A DNA stretch of 64,000 bases from Acanthosepion esculentum (GCA_964036315.1 OZ038498.1:9373361-9437360); one strand, 5' to 3'. Positions 22,461-34,860 are shown, numbered from the stretch's first letter. Numbers and translations are program-made. The notes: generated by a model not told the origin, from the letters alone.

Positions 22461-22679
22461 GCAAAGATGTGTCCAACGAACAGTCCGGATTCGTCAACAT
22501 CAGCAGCACCCAGGCCAGCGGTATCTGGAAAAGCAGTGGGCGGGGGCTAAAGAGCCCGGCCAAACCTCCAATGACTCTAATGAATGGTTCTCCCCAGGAT
22601 GATGCTCCACACAAAGAGACGGAACAACCGAAGCAACAGCTATCGAAAGAGAAGCGGTAGAAATCTCCTGTAAATAAGC

Positions 22680-22745
22680 CCCAAATGCAGCAGAAACAGC
22701 AGGAGCAACCAAAGCAGCAGCAGCAGCAACAGCAGTAGCAGCCTG
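22680..22745. repeat. (CAG)n-like tract
   Basis: CAGCAGCAGCAGCAACAGCA-type run at 22712-22740 within the LINE ORF1 remnant. It would encode Gln or Ala depending on frame. Confidence 0.8.
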
Positions 22746-23499
22746 AGCAGCAACAACACGATGAGTTGCTTCGGCAAACAATAGACCTTTTAGAGTTGGA
22801 CCTCTTCATGGTGGGAGGATAAAGTGTCACTACCTCGAGCTTAAGGAAGAAGAAATGGGAAAATCAAGAAGGAAATCTGGACGACGTGGTAGATGCCCAG
22901 ACTCGATATGCCCCGGCTTCGCCAACAGGGTCCTGTCAGGTAAGACAAGGAGGCTTTATTCTTCCCTGTATAGGGCTCCGTCTTCTTCTTCTACATCCCC
23001 AACCCTTCCAATGGAAAATAAGAGGCGTTTCCTTAGAAAGAGTAAGTCTGTTTTGTGACCCGAGAGGCTCTCGAGAGAGACCTTTCCTCTCAGAGGAAGG
23101 CTCTCTTGAGGACTTTATCTAAATGTACTTCCGTTGACCTCCCGTTAAGAGAGAACCCGAGGAAATTTCCCAGCGCTCCTGGTGTAATCACCCTTATTCG
23201 GAACACCGAGGGTAAGGTGAAGGTCTGGGACTAATTGCGGGGAAAAGGCTGCCTTCCCAAAGCTCCTGATGGCTGATATAGAGTCTCCGGAACTAAGGAA
23301 ATTATCACAATATTGCTCAGAGAGGGTCTCGGGTCTCCTCCACCCTCTCTATTAAGTTAACCTTCCCGACAGACGTCGGCGGCATTGTCACAGAGGAGCG
23401 AATTACTCCCGACATAGGCACTGGAAAGCATGCTAAAATCTATCAGGGTCTTGACCCCCACAGATTTTTGTCCACCCTGCATTCAAGTTATTTTAAAAA

Positions 23500-24130
23500 C
23501 TAGCTAGCTTGGATGCGAAGGGTTTGAGAAATAGTGGTAGGGCTTCCCGTCTGCTTCGTGATCTCTTGTTCCTCTGCGTAAACGTGGTTGCGATCCACGC
23601 TTTGTTTTCGAGTTTAATGCTCGTGTGTTGTCTAACCACTTTGTTGTCTATTCAGCATACTAGCTGGACAGAGGTTCCCTGGGTTCGAGGTGGACTTTGT
23701 CCATGTCGACGCGACTGGGGTGGGGCGATTGATCTTCACCGATATTGCCGTGAGCAGTGGTTCGTCTCGGGTCGTTGCTGTTTATGCGCCCAACGACTAG
23801 ACGGAGCGTGTATACTTTTATCCGTCGGTTAGGGCTGTTCTTGGTCGATTCGTCGCGTTTAGTCTTAATGGGGTACCCCAAGTAGACAGGGGGCGAGGGG
23901 CTAGCAGGATGTCATCGGTTGATCGTAGCCTGATTGATCTGATAGGCGAATTTGGGATCGGCGATAGATACCGGGTCGATCATCCGGGACAGGAGATGTG
24001 GACGTGGGCACATAAGTAGCCGTTTCTCCGGGTATCCAGGTACCTGAACAGAATGTTAATCAGAAGGGTTGATCTAGATTTGCTAGATTGTTCCATAGTT
24101 TAGACTATTCGGACCATAGACGCGTCTGTA
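23500..24130 (+). pseudogene. LINE ORF2 endonuclease (APE-type), broken
   Basis: Joining frames, the DNA yields SRVVAVYAPND, then RVYFYPSVRAVLG, later DHPGQEMWTWAH and finally YSDHRRVC. These correspond to central and final motifs of the apurinic-like endonuclease of non-LTR retrotransposons (the VYAPN strand, a P..TW step and the terminal SDH). The expected GDFN motif is not readable. At least four frame breaks are needed. It follows ORF1 in the right order, so 21772-24130 is one broken 5' portion of a LINE. No reverse transcriptase follows. Confidence 0.6.
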
Positions 24131-24339
24131 CCCGGATGGTGTTAATAGTTCTAGAATGGCAAGACACTTCCGGTGCAGTATGGTGGGTATTACGAACACT
24201 TATTGCCGCCACTCGAAGAGACCTGACAGTCGAAACCCTAGGTCGTGTGTGGTTATATAAGGCTTTATACTCCTTTATTATAATTATGTGCCTATATTTT
24301 TTTCAAGGCAGCTGCATTGAGCACATTTTTTATACGTCC

Positions 24340-24343
<4 letters not shown>

Positions 24344-24396
<53 letters not shown>
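24344..24396. repeat. (TA)n microsatellite
   Basis: Uninterrupted TA run. Confidence 0.95.
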
Positions 24397-24398
<2 letters not shown>

Positions 24399-24409
24399 CA
24401 ACCTAAAAG

Positions 24410-24900
24410 CCACTCCTAAGGTTTAAAATGCATTTAAAAAGAGAAAAATCTTTCTTGAAACTATTATTTTAGCTTAAATTCTAAGATAAAATTTAATATT
24501 TCCATTACGCTAAATACTTACCTGTAGTTTAAACCGACTTTCAATTGATTGGAATTACTTTTTTCAAATCGCTACAGTCAGACATATTGACAAATCTGTC
24601 AACACATCATTCTCTTCATTAAAAATATTAAAGAAATGTACTTTACCGAAATTTTATTTGAGAAAGATTAACTGATTTAAAGTTAATTATTCTGAATGAA
24701 AACAAATATTACTTGTATATAAATATAGCAGGAAAGCATTTTTAACACGTATGTGGGTGTTTTTATGAGGTCTTGACATATCGATAAGTTGGTATTTGTG
24801 AGATTTATGGAATACTTGTAGCAAAATTACATGACTAATACAACGTCAACGATTTTTCAGATATTTTTAACTACTCTTAAAATTTAAAATATTTTAAGAA
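24410..24900 (+). repeat. Old interspersed repeat shared with 50528-50960
   Basis: Both start CCTAAG(A/G)TTTAAAATG and share AAAAATCTTTCTTGAA, ATTATTTTAG-like text and AAATACTT. Divergence is high, so only the first 150 bases align confidently by eye. Confidence 0.5.
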
Positions 24901-27900
24901 TTCTAATGTTCTATTAAATTTTAGGTACTCTAGCTTATAGACTTACTAACGAAGACGCGTTTTGAGAAAATATTAGAAAATTACCAATAAATGTTAAATT
25001 TACTATTGCTACCACTCTTATTTTCTGAGAATATCGTGTATGGACATCCGTATTTACAAAAATCGCCACGTTTATACACACAAAAAAAATTTAATATTTT
25101 TAAAATATTGATCTTCGCTGAATTGTTGTAAGGTTTTCCATTTACGATTAATAAATATTGTTTTTATTCAATAATGATACATCACCGATACAAATTAATA
25201 CAGAATTTTAAAATTTAAAAGTTTATAAATTATTCAAATTAAAATCTTAAAAGAATGAAAATAATTATTGTGTAGAAGACATTATTCATCGGAATTTCTT
25301 TTAAGACAATAGTGTCCATCATATATTTTTTCATAGAAGCAATTAATAGCAATTAAAACCTTTTCTAATTAAATTATGGCTTAGTTTTATTGCGTTTTTA
25401 TTTTACAATCCAGAGCAGACTTTCTCTAACTGTGGGTCCTGTTTGACCAAACATATTTAAATTCTCCGAGGACTTGTACTTATAAACATTTGGCGCTACA
25501 AAAATAGAATTTCTCGAAATTTTATAAAATTTAATATGAGGGATAACAGGTGTAAAAAGAAAATTACAACGATTTTCTGAAAAGGAAAAACGTTTCTAAA
25601 ATAATTTAATTCATTTGTGAATCAGTTCTGAAAGTTTCTAATTATCTGATCTTTACAGGAATTTTCAAATCAATGTGTAATCGCAAAAAACGATCAAATT
25701 TCTCATACTAATTTATGGTTCCGCGTTGACGTCAGAAAAATAAGATTTTTGACCAAAATTTCAAAAATTCTAAAAAGGATTTAAAAAAATATTACATAAA
25801 AAAATCCTTTGGTCTTTCGCCTTTTCGATTTTGACGATAAAATTTTGTTTTATTAAGTCTTGGACATTTTTTATGTATGCTTATTTTTAGTGAATCTTTG
25901 GAAGTACCTAGATTAATTATAAAGATATAAAATAGTATGGTTCTGCTGAGATTCAGAATTAATGCGTGTTTGTGCATCCATACAGATTAATCTGTATTTG
26001 TTCCATGAGTTATGATTTTTTTCTAATCAGTAAATTAAAAGCACACTAAAGTAATGAGAAATCCTAGAATAAGGATAAAAATCATTACTTAATCCTTCCG
26101 AGTTCAATTAATTCCATTAAGAAAAACTTAAGAAAACATGAATCTACCGGAATGAAGAACAGTTAACATTATACAAAACACAGCTTTCTTCTCACCAGTA
26201 TTGTCGCCATCACAAACCTTTTATCAGGTTGAAATGACCGCTTTCCCTGTCTTCAACTCGAGTTGAATCCTCCTTCGTCCTCAGATCTACGTAAGTCAGC
26301 CACCCGCGTCATAAAATTTCATTCACGGGCATTCTTATCAGTCACACAATACATGAACAAAGCCGAACACTTTGGTCCCTATTAGACAACTTTTCGACAA
26401 GCTAAGCAGAAATGGATTCCGCCCACCAGGACTTTTCCGTAATACTTCAGCTAATCTAATTACAATCCGAGAAGCAAAATCCAGTCCGAAAGAGATTCAC
26501 CACACGTCAAACAAATAACATTATACAGGCCATGGTCATCCATCAGAATAAATCTAGCCTAGTCGCAAGAGAAAATCAGGAGATTTGATTACTTCAAATG
26601 CCCAAATTTTCAGTAACCAACCAAAGGAAAGTGTCGCATTGGAGTCATTTCGTCGCCATGGTTGTTAAACTAGTTCCTCTTTGCCAATATTTATGTCGCC
26701 TTTTCTTGTTGACGACTCCCGGGATCCCTATTTCAGTTGATCTGGTCAACCTTTGTCTCCCTCGTAATTACATGTATGCAAATTATGTGAAACAGAAGGT
26801 AAAATTACGTTCCATCTTTTTAGACTAACCGCTCAATCATAAGCTGAAAAAATTCGGCTCTTGGAATTTTGAATGTTCTTACGCCGTACTGACTAAGTAC
26901 CTGATTATTGGATGCATTAAATTAATCAACGCATAAATATACGACTGTTACATTTTAAAGCACGTATTTTTTTTTTAATTTAACAGATTACATCGGCCAA
27001 TATGATGTAATACCGGACAAAATGATTAAACGCAAGGCAACTCATGTTCAACAAGGATTTAATTGCAAGCAAAATTAATTCAACCACTAAGAAATTAAAT
27101 TATGAACCTATTGAATAATTAACACGTTTTTTTATGACCCCGTAAATAAAATAAATAATTTACTCTTAAATAATTTTTAGTTGCTGTTTGCGTAGTGTAA
27201 AGAAGTAAATAGTTGCTGTTTGCGTAGTGTAAAGAAGTAAATATGGCGGACAGGCATTTTTTCTCAATGTATAATGTAGCTGTATTATTTTGTGGTAATA
27301 TTAATTTATACTGGAAATGATATATATAACAAATATAATAAAAGTTGACAGTTTTTTATCTTCAAATTATTTAGCAAAAAATAATTCAATATCAAAACAT
27401 AAAAAAGTAATAAAAAAATAAGCAGTTTATTAAGTCAAAAACAGAAATTATATAACCTTAATATTTACAAATGATTCTTTAGCATGGCCTGGACACTGAC
27501 CGTGTATCGGTAGCTGATGGTTCGCGTACCGGCACCGGTCCATCCGCGGGCCACCACTTTGAGTAGCACTGGTGTAACGGATATCGACGTGGAATCGACA
27601 GGCCAAACTTAAATTCTGAATTAGTTTGTTGTGTCCAATTTCGCACTAGAAGGCATGAATCCGTCTCTCTCCGCCAGCTACGAGTTATATAGCAGAGCAA
27701 ACTACGTTCTCTAGCTTTTGGTAGAAAACAGCGCAAGAAAAGGAAAACTCTTAATTCCAAATCGTAGAGGAGACGAGGTGAAGACGGTCTAACACCTTTC
27801 TGAAGAATCCATGACAGTTTCCATATAATAAAGAAAAGGAAACTAGGGTAACATGATCGCAGGGATATGGCATTTTTAAAAGTTAATTTATTCTTAAATA

Positions 27901-28100
27901 ACAGTTAATGATTTTGTGGATATTTAACAAAAACAATTTCCTTTAACTTTGAATGCATCTATAAAACATATTCCATTTTCCTTATCTCATTAGAAATAAA
28001 TATTTTAAAACATCTTGACGCAACATTATGTTATCAAGGAATAAATATTCTTATGGGGAATGTTTGTTCCTCGGAGTTATTGAATGGCAGAATATATATA
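24900..28100. other. AT-rich DNA with no recognised gene
   Basis: Only short frames. 26160-26830 is less AT-rich and has a 76-codon open frame with no motif I know. 27479-27760 holds a 93-codon minus frame, also unrecognised. A 32-base unit AGTTGCTGTTTGCGTAGTGT and following is perfectly duplicated at 27180-27243. Confidence 0.5.
27180..27243. repeat. Perfect 32-bp tandem duplication
   Basis: Two exact copies of a 32-base unit ending GAAGTAAAT, in otherwise single-copy DNA. Confidence 0.95.
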
Positions 28101-28104
28101 CATA

Positions 28105-28887
28105 GACCCTTGTGCAAATTAATTGAAACAGCCGCTTCAGTTTCCTTTCTTTCACCATACGGTCAGTTTTAGACCCACTAGAGTGACAGTGTGTAATCAT
28201 TTTCTATTTGTTCTCAGATTAGGTCATTTGCAGACATGTGCAACTATTTTCGGGTGAATAATTAAATTTGTTTGGCCTTGAAAAATATTGCGTCATCCGT
28301 GAGTGCATCAGATTTTCATCACGCCCAAACATTAATGACTCGACTGTCGATTAGTTGTCCTACGGCAATTGTCTGCAATGGACGCTACTCCAAGGAAGCG
28401 TACGAACATTGTAACACTGCACGAACACACTGGCAAGCCTTACCAGTGAGCAAATCAAAGTACTATTGTCTAGTCCTGAAACTCTCCTGATTTTAATCCT
28501 GTCGAGAATCTGTGGTCAACTTGCAAGATTTTGTGGAATGGACATACGAGGTACTAACATGTGCACTGGGTTATGTTTCATTGGGAAAATACGAAAAAAA
28601 GTAAATAACGGAATTATTCGTTTTGTTTCAATTAATGTACTCAAGATATTTGTATCTATCTATCTATTTATCTCATTCTGTTCACATAAAGTACTGTAGA
28701 CTGGCCTGGAAACTCTTCTGATTTAAATCCAATCAAGAATCTGTGGTCAATCTGCAAGGAACGACTTTGTGGAATGGAAATACGAAGTACTAACATGTGC
28801 ACTGGGTCATGTTTCATTGTAAAAATACGAAAAAAGTAAATAATAACGGAATTATTCGTTTTGTTTCAATTAATGTGCACAAGGCTG
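28105..28887 (+). mobile_element. Short Tc1-like element with TA target duplication
   Basis: The left end reads TA then GACCCTTGTGCAAATTAATT. The right end, reverse-complemented, reads TA then CAGCCTTGTGCACATTAATT, so the two ends are inverted repeats. Inside are pieces of Tc1 transposase only: at 28705-28770 a WPGNSSDLNPIKNLWSICK-like text (DLNPIENLW region). The 3' part is present twice (28470-28640 and 28690-28887) around a (CTAT)n stretch. At 783 bases it is about half the usual Tc1 length and cannot encode a transposase. Confidence 0.75.
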
Positions 28888-28999
28888 TACATTGATTTGT
28901 ATTAACCATTAATGAATCCGAAGGTTGTAAGGTCGATGATGTCAGTATCGCCAATGTTATTTGTTTTCGGGATTTAAAGAAAGACGACTTGAACATTGG

Positions 29000-29560
29000 C
29001 AAAGTCACAGAAATAAATTAAATACGACACAAATGCCTCGTATACGAAATTGGCAACATACCGAAAGACCTTAGTGAATTCATCTTTGTAGCACTGCCTG
29101 AAAAAAATTAGATATAAATGAATGCGAGCTCCATCAGACAATCAGCTTGATGAGCCACGTAATCAAGCTAGTAATCCGAATTCTGATGAACAGAGCACGA
29201 AACACAATTTGACAGGAAATAAAGAAAAGAACAATGCGCTTTCGTTAAAGACGCTAGAAAAAGTAAGACTACATTTATTATCAGAATAATGTCGAAGAAA
29301 CTAATAAAAAATGCCGAAGGCCGTACACTTGTTTTAAAAATTACGCAAAAGCATTTGATAAGGTATGACACAAAGATTCACTTAAACGATTAGAAAAACC
29401 AGATCTATTCAGTAAGAATAATTCAGAAATTATACTATGAGAAAGTCGCCTGCGTACAGGTTTAAAAAAAAAAGATTTTAGTCGGTACCCAAAATAGAAA
29501 GAGGCGTAAGACAAGGATTCGCCTTCTCACCTAAGAGAGCTGGAGACCTTTGTTGACCAC
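29000..29560 (+). pseudogene. Non-LTR retrotransposon reverse transcriptase, decayed
   Basis: Joined frames give DLSEFIFVALP, TRAR-like and QCAFVKDA text, then KNYAKAFDKV and PKIERGVRQGFAFSP. These match the RT regions around motif A (Y.KAFDKV) and the GVRQG motif of LINE reverse transcriptases. The catalytic Asp before YAKAFD has become Asn, and the YxDD region is absent because the copy is cut off by the tandem array that follows. Frameshifts and stops are frequent. Confidence 0.65.
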
Positions 29561-29664
29561 ATTCACCATAGTCTATGAATATAGAATCCAGCGCAGTAAG
29601 TAATCTGTTCAATGAAACAACATTAAAGATTAGCACTCACGAGTCAGACACTCTACTGAATCTG

Positions 29665-31055
29665 ACTATATTCGGACTGTTATCCTCATCTTCATTGCCA
29701 TATTCACCATGTTTCGGCCTCTATATCTCTGAGACGAGGTATTATAATTACTTGCATTATTTACATCATTCGGACTGTTATCCTCATCTTCATTGCCATA
29801 TTCAAAAGTTTCGGCCTCAATATCTCTGCGATAAGGTATTATGATTACTTACATTATTTACAGTATTCGGACTGTTATCCTCATCTTCATTGCCATATTC
29901 ACCATGTTTCGGCCTCTATATCTCTGAGACGAGGTATTATAATTACTTGCATTATTTACATCATTCGGACTGTTATCCTCATCTTCATTGCCATATTCAA
30001 AAGTTTCGGCCTCAATATCTCTGCGATAAGGTATTATGATTACTTACATTATTTACAGTATTCGGACTGTTATCCTCATCTTCATTGCCATATTCACCAT
30101 GTTTCGGCCTCTATATCTCTGAGACGAGGTATTATAATTACTTGCATTATTTACATCATTCGGACTGTTATCCTCATCTTCATTGCCATATTCAAAAGTT
30201 TCGGCCTCAATATCTCTGCGATAAGGTATTATGATTACTTACATTATTTACAGTATTCGGACTGTTATCCTCATCTTCATTGCCATATTCACCATGTTTC
30301 GGCCTCTATATCTCTGAGACGAGGTATTATAATTACTTGCATTATTTACATCATTCGGACTGTTATCCTCATCTTCATTGCCATATTCAAAAGTTTCGGC
30401 CTCAATATCTCTGCGATAAGGTATTATGATTACTTACATTATTTACAGTATTCGGACTGTTATCCTCATCTTCATTGCCATATTCACCATGTTTCGGCCT
30501 CTATATCTCTGAGACGAGGTATTATAATTACTTGCATTATTTACATCATTCGGACTGTTATCCTCATCTTCATTGCCATATTCAAAAGTTTCGGCCTCAA
30601 TATCTCTGCGATAAGGTATTATGATTACTTACATTATTTACAGTATTCGGACTGTTATCCTCATCTTCATTGCCATATTCACCATGTTTCGGCCTCTATA
30701 TCTCTGAGACGAGGTATTATAATTACTTGCATTATTTACATCATTCGGACTGTTATCCTCATCTTCATTGCCATATTCAAAACGTTTCGGCCTCAATATC
30801 TCTGCGATAAGGTATTATGATTACTACATTATTTACATTATTCGGACTGTTATCCTCATCTTCATTACCATATTCACAAAGTTTCGGCCTCTATATCTCT
30901 GAGCTGAGGTATTATAATTACTTGCATTATTTACATCATTTGGACTGTTATCCTCATCTTCATTGCCATATTCGCAACGTTTAGGCCTCTATATCTCTGA
31001 GATGAGGTATTATGATTACTTGCATTATTTACATTATTTGGATGAGGATGACAGT
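29665..31055 (-). repeat. 195-bp dimeric tandem array related to the SINE tail
   Basis: Two related monomers of about 97 bases alternate. ACCATGTTTCGGCC recurs at 29706, 29901, 30096, 30291, 30486 and 30681, exactly 195 bases apart, with almost no differences between dimers. The end units (30780-31055) are more diverged. On the minus strand each monomer carries GAAAC- or GAAACT-type text and GATGAGGATAACAGTCCGAA, the same hairpin as the 107-bp arrays at 19860 and 48133. Confidence 0.92.
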
Positions 31056-31750
31056 CGGAATAATGTAAATAATGCAAGTAAGCTATATTGTTATTACTAT
31101 ATTTAATTGTTCGTTTCAATCGTGGATATGTCAAATGTTTGACCTTGGGTTTTCTTTGTTCTCTTGAATGGCATAAGCAGGGTTTCATTTAAACAGGAAA
31201 AATTCAAGAACGTAGATATAAACAATTAAGGGATCCGTGAGTAGTCAGGTTATTTGTTAAAGTTATGCCAATATGTTTTTGTAGGATGTATGTTTCATCT
31301 AATAAAAAAAAGACAAATCGATCAATGTTCTGATGTGCGTGAAAATTATAATTATAATGAAAAAATATTATTCTAATTTGTTGGTGCATTATCGTTCTAA
31401 CTTGATATCTTTTGGGATATATTGCAGAAACTGACGACGCTTTCATCACTCTTTCTACAGATTGCAATGATTACGAAGTTGATGTGCACGCAGTTATGTC
31501 AGTTGCTCAGGCGAAACGTGTTTCTAGAACAAAAGGTAACACTATCACCTGATTCTTATACATAGAGCTATACAACCGAAGGTGTCTGTCGCCTTAATAA
31601 AATTGATTATTGAATTCTTTTTCAAAATCTTTTTCAAAACCTCCTCTTTCTGGCATAAACATTTTTGTTATTCGCCATTTTTCTTTCTTTCATTTTCATA
31701 TATCTTTGAAATGTCCCTTCTTATTATTACCCTCTCCAGGATGTTGGTTG
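31055..31750. other. No gene seen
   Basis: Mixed AT-rich text. 31020-31080 is a short inverted junction at the end of the preceding array. Nothing else was recognised. Confidence 0.45.
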
Positions 31751-31752
<2 letters not shown>

Positions 31753-31795
<43 letters not shown>

Positions 31796-31796
31796 C
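31753..31796. repeat. (TTA)n microsatellite
   Basis: About 14 ATT units. Confidence 0.96.
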
Positions 31797-31877
31797 CAGT
31801 CACGTGGTGCTTACACACAGAGTAACTGGTCGCATTTGCTGTAGATTAAGTGACAACAAATCTCCTGCTCAGTTCTT

Positions 31878-31960
31878 CAGAGCTGTGGTCGCCAACCGGT
31901 GGCCCACGGACCACTGGTGGTTCGCGCAAAACTTTTGATGATCCGTCGAAAAGTTGGGAC
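31878..31960 (+). mobile_element. Possible hAT terminus
   Basis: CAGAGCTGTGGTCGCCAACC followed by GGTGGCCCACGGACC resembles the CAG-starting ends of hAT elements (CAGNG ... CCAACCGGTGGCCC). The second terminus was not located and no hAT transposase text is nearby. Confidence 0.4.
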
Positions 31961-32148
31961 ATTATTTCAATTTTTATGAAGCTTCAGATTCAGAAATGAC
32001 GTGTAACAAAACGTTTTTTTTTTTTCATGTTGGTTGTTTGGTAGAATTTTCATTGGATTTGCGTGAAGTCGCAAGAATTTGTTAGACTGGGTATAGTTCT
32101 TAGCCTGCCGTACAGATTGGGGGTGGTTCTTGTTATACAATACATATA

Positions 32149-32149
32149 C

Positions 32150-32220
<71 letters not shown>
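32149..32220. repeat. (CA)n(TA)n microsatellite
   Basis: Left boundary tract of the inverted-repeat module at 32221-32625. Confidence 0.95.
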
Positions 32221-32625
32221 CAAAGAAATAATCACGCATAGAATCAATCAGCAATATTAATGCGATTATTGGCGATATCACATCGCTAGTAGAATATAAT
32301 GTATGCATTAAAATACAGTTAATCCATAGAATGATGTGATCCTCATTCATAAAACTGTTGTCAGTTGTTTTTATTACTTCGTCTCCAAGTCATAATTTTA
32401 AAGGGAAAAAATATGCCTGAGGATGAATAAAGGATTATTCGAAAGTACTTGCATTTTAAAAAAATATAAACTGGATACAACTGACAACAGTTTTATTAAT
32501 GAGGTTCACATCATTCTATGGATTAACAGTATTTTAATGCATACAATATATTCTACTAGCGATGTGATATCGCCAATAATCGCATTAATATTGCTGATTG
32601 ATTCTATGCGTGATTATTTCTTTGT
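32221..32625 (+). repeat. Inverted-repeat module with hammerhead-like hairpin
   Basis: Left arm 32221-32367 and right arm 32478-32625 are reverse complements over about 147 bases with few differences. The loop contains CTGAGGAT (32417-32424), stem GAATAA / TTATTC (32425-32430, 32435-32440) and GAAA (32441-32444). The module lies between (TA)n at 32220 and (TA)n at 32660. The right flank reads ATGCTGCCTAATGTT, matching a PLE N-terminal peptide word found before other TA tracts here. Confidence 0.8.
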
Positions 32626-32883
32626 ATATAAAATACATGCTGCCTAATGTTTTATGTTTATATATATATATATATATTTAAATTCCATAACGTATTTTTG
32701 ATCTTTAGGTATTTACAATAAAAAAATCTTTTTCACCCCTTCATACGATCACATGGCTTCGCCTGCACGTGATAACATTAACGCGTCTCTTGAATTAAAA
32801 ATAATTCGTAACGTTTATTTGGTTCTTATAAATGTAGCAATACGATTCCGCTGCAAGGCAATTGGCTAAAGTTAAAAAATTTG

Positions 32884-32925
32884 ACCCTGATGATGAACAA
32901 TGACGTTCGAAAGTACTCGGTTGTC
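32884..32925 (+). ncRNA. Hammerhead-like hairpin
   Basis: CTGATGAT at 32887-32894, stem GAAC / GTTC (32895-32898 and 32905-32908) with a six-base loop, then GAAA at 32909-32912 and GTACTCGG. It keeps the CUGAUGA and GAAA words of a hammerhead core, with one extra U before stem II. I did not find a matching stem I or cleavage site, so activity is doubtful. Confidence 0.5.
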
Positions 32926-33012
32926 TTTTGGAAAATATATATATCAATATCAATTTTGAAATAAAATGTCTCATTCGAAAATATGAGAAAATACAAAAGA
33001 AAATCAGCAGGA

Positions 33013-33172
<160 letters not shown>

Positions 33173-33391
33173 CCTACCCTGGTTTTGAATCCCACATTAT
33201 AATCTTATTCTTATAAACGGTATATTTAGTGGATCCACAAGTTTGAATAAGATCTCTTTTTTCGAATGAAATTAGTGTCTACCGATTATGATAGAAAACG
33301 TATTAATAGGATTTCTTTAGTAGGACTTCCGATCTCTAGGCCGGTCGACATTAACTCCACTATTTAAAAAAAATAACATCTCTCTTCAAAT

Positions 33392-33400
<9 letters not shown>

Positions 33401-33456
<56 letters not shown>
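33401..33456. repeat. (TA)n microsatellite
   Basis: TA run at the 3' end of the minus-strand PLE remnant. Confidence 0.96.
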
Positions 33457-33459
<3 letters not shown>

Positions 33460-33978
33460 TATGGAAATAAAAATGGCAAGACGTGCTTTATCATTCATGA
33501 TTAAAAAGAAAATAGGAAAAAAAAAATTTGACCAGCCCACCGGTTTCGCCCTCATTCAACAGAGCAGAAATCGAGGGGAGACTAAATATTGCAATATAAA
33601 ATATAAAAACATGAGAAGCATGTGATAAAATAAAGGTGGAAAGATCAGATGGAAATAATGTCAAGCCCTAACAGGCATTCCCACTGTTTACAGAGGGAGG
33701 GCTGCCTGGACTTGACACAGATCGTTTCCAATACCTTTCAGTGTAACACAGAATGAGCATGACTAAGGATGGAAAATGAGTCCATGCTGAAATTTGTGGC
33801 ACAACTTGGATTGTTTAAAAAGTGCTTAGCAATGGCGGAGCCATATATGTTCCTGATATTGTCACCAGATTGGAATGTACCATTCCTAATTCTTCCGGGT
33901 ACGTGCTGGTTAATCCGTGCGTCTAACCGTAAGGTAGTTCTACCTATGTAGTCGGCTCCGCAACTACATATAAAACTA
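33457..33978 (-). pseudogene. PLE GIY-YIG endonuclease C-terminus and 3' UTR
   Basis: Minus strand 33975 down to 33738 encodes FICSCGADYIGRTTLRLDAR, then INQHVPGRIRNG and later SAIAKHFLNNPSCATNF and LSHAHSVLH, ending in a stop. This is the end of a PLE protein: the GIY-YIG nuclease with its Cys-x-Cys linker and intact YIGRT. It parallels residues 305-384 of the open frame at 52300-53454 (FNCGC, YIERT, SSHSLFH). The reverse transcriptase is gone, because a mariner is inserted just upstream at 33979 and beyond it lies only a TA tract. The 3' UTR has GGGCGAAACCGGTGGGCTGG, like the CGAAACCGGTTGGTCTG after the other PLE. Confidence 0.8.
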
Positions 33979-34860
33979 CGAGGGTCATTCAATAAATAAG
34001 GTGATTTTTTCGGTATAAGGACTTCTAATACAGATAGAAGCTTACTTTTTTTATTTTTCAACGTAGTCTCCCAGCACTGTCACACACTTTTCCCATCTAT
34101 GCACTAGATTCCGTATTCCCTCAGCGTAAAAATCTTTGGACTGATGTCTCAGCCAGTCGCTCACAACACTTTTGACTTCATCGTCACTTTTAAACTTCGT
34201 GCCTCTTGTGAACGCTTTCAAGGGCCAAACAGGTGAAAATCTGAAGGAGTAAGGTCTGGGCTGTAAGGGGGACGAGGGAGCAGTTCCCAGCCCAGCTCGT
34301 TGATGGTCTGCACCGTTTGGGCTGCTGTGTGAGGCCTTGCGTTGTCATGATGCAAGATGACTCCTTCTGACTGATGACCCCTGCGTTTGTCCCAACAGAT
34401 AAGCTCAAAGTCCTTGCAATATCATCCACTGTCACCCTTCTGTCAGACTGAATGAGGTCATTGACTGATTCCATCACCTCAGGAAACCTCACTTCTGTAG
34501 GCCACCTAGGCCTGTCCTCATCCTCAACACTGCTCCATCCTTCTTTAAACAATTTAGCCCACTTGTAGACATTTTTTGGCTGAAACATGTGGCACCAGAC
34601 ACAGTTGTCATTCTCCTATGAAATTCAACTGGTTTGCACCATTCAGCAACCAAAAACTTGATAACTGACCACTGTTCAATCCTGGAGCATGCTTCTTGGT
34701 CGGCCATCTTTGTTAATCGCCAAAACTCTCAAAGTTATTTTTAATCTGCAAAAGAAATTAAATCCATGTGAAAAAGAAGTAAAACAAAAAAAAGTAAGCT
34801 TCTATCTGTATTAGAAATCCTTATACCGAAAAATTCCCCTTATTTATTGAATGACCCTCG
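33979..34860 (-). mobile_element. Internally deleted mariner, inserted in a PLE
   Basis: The left end CGAGGGTCATTCAATAAATA and the right end are inverted repeats, flanked by TA on both sides (33977-33978, 34861-34862). On the minus strand the remains of transposase read MADQEACSRIEQWSVIKFL, KNVYKWAKLFKEG, SSVEDEDRPRWPTEV, then jump at SLSVGTNAG to the DNARPHTA-type region and PYSPDLAPSDF-like text in other frames. The middle, with the first catalytic Asp, is absent. At 882 bases this is a defective copy of a roughly 1.3-kb element. Confidence 0.85.

Noticed and set aside
22369..22830. A Cys-rich minus-strand protein of 153 codons
   Set aside because: It is the reverse of the CAG-like tract in the LINE ORF1 remnant.
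27479..27760. A host exon (93-codon minus frame)
   Set aside because: No domain, no splice context and no repeat evidence to judge by.
29665..31055. A CRISPR-like array
   Set aside because: Regularly spaced repeats, but the spacers are also identical and the DNA is eukaryotic. It is an ordinary tandem satellite.
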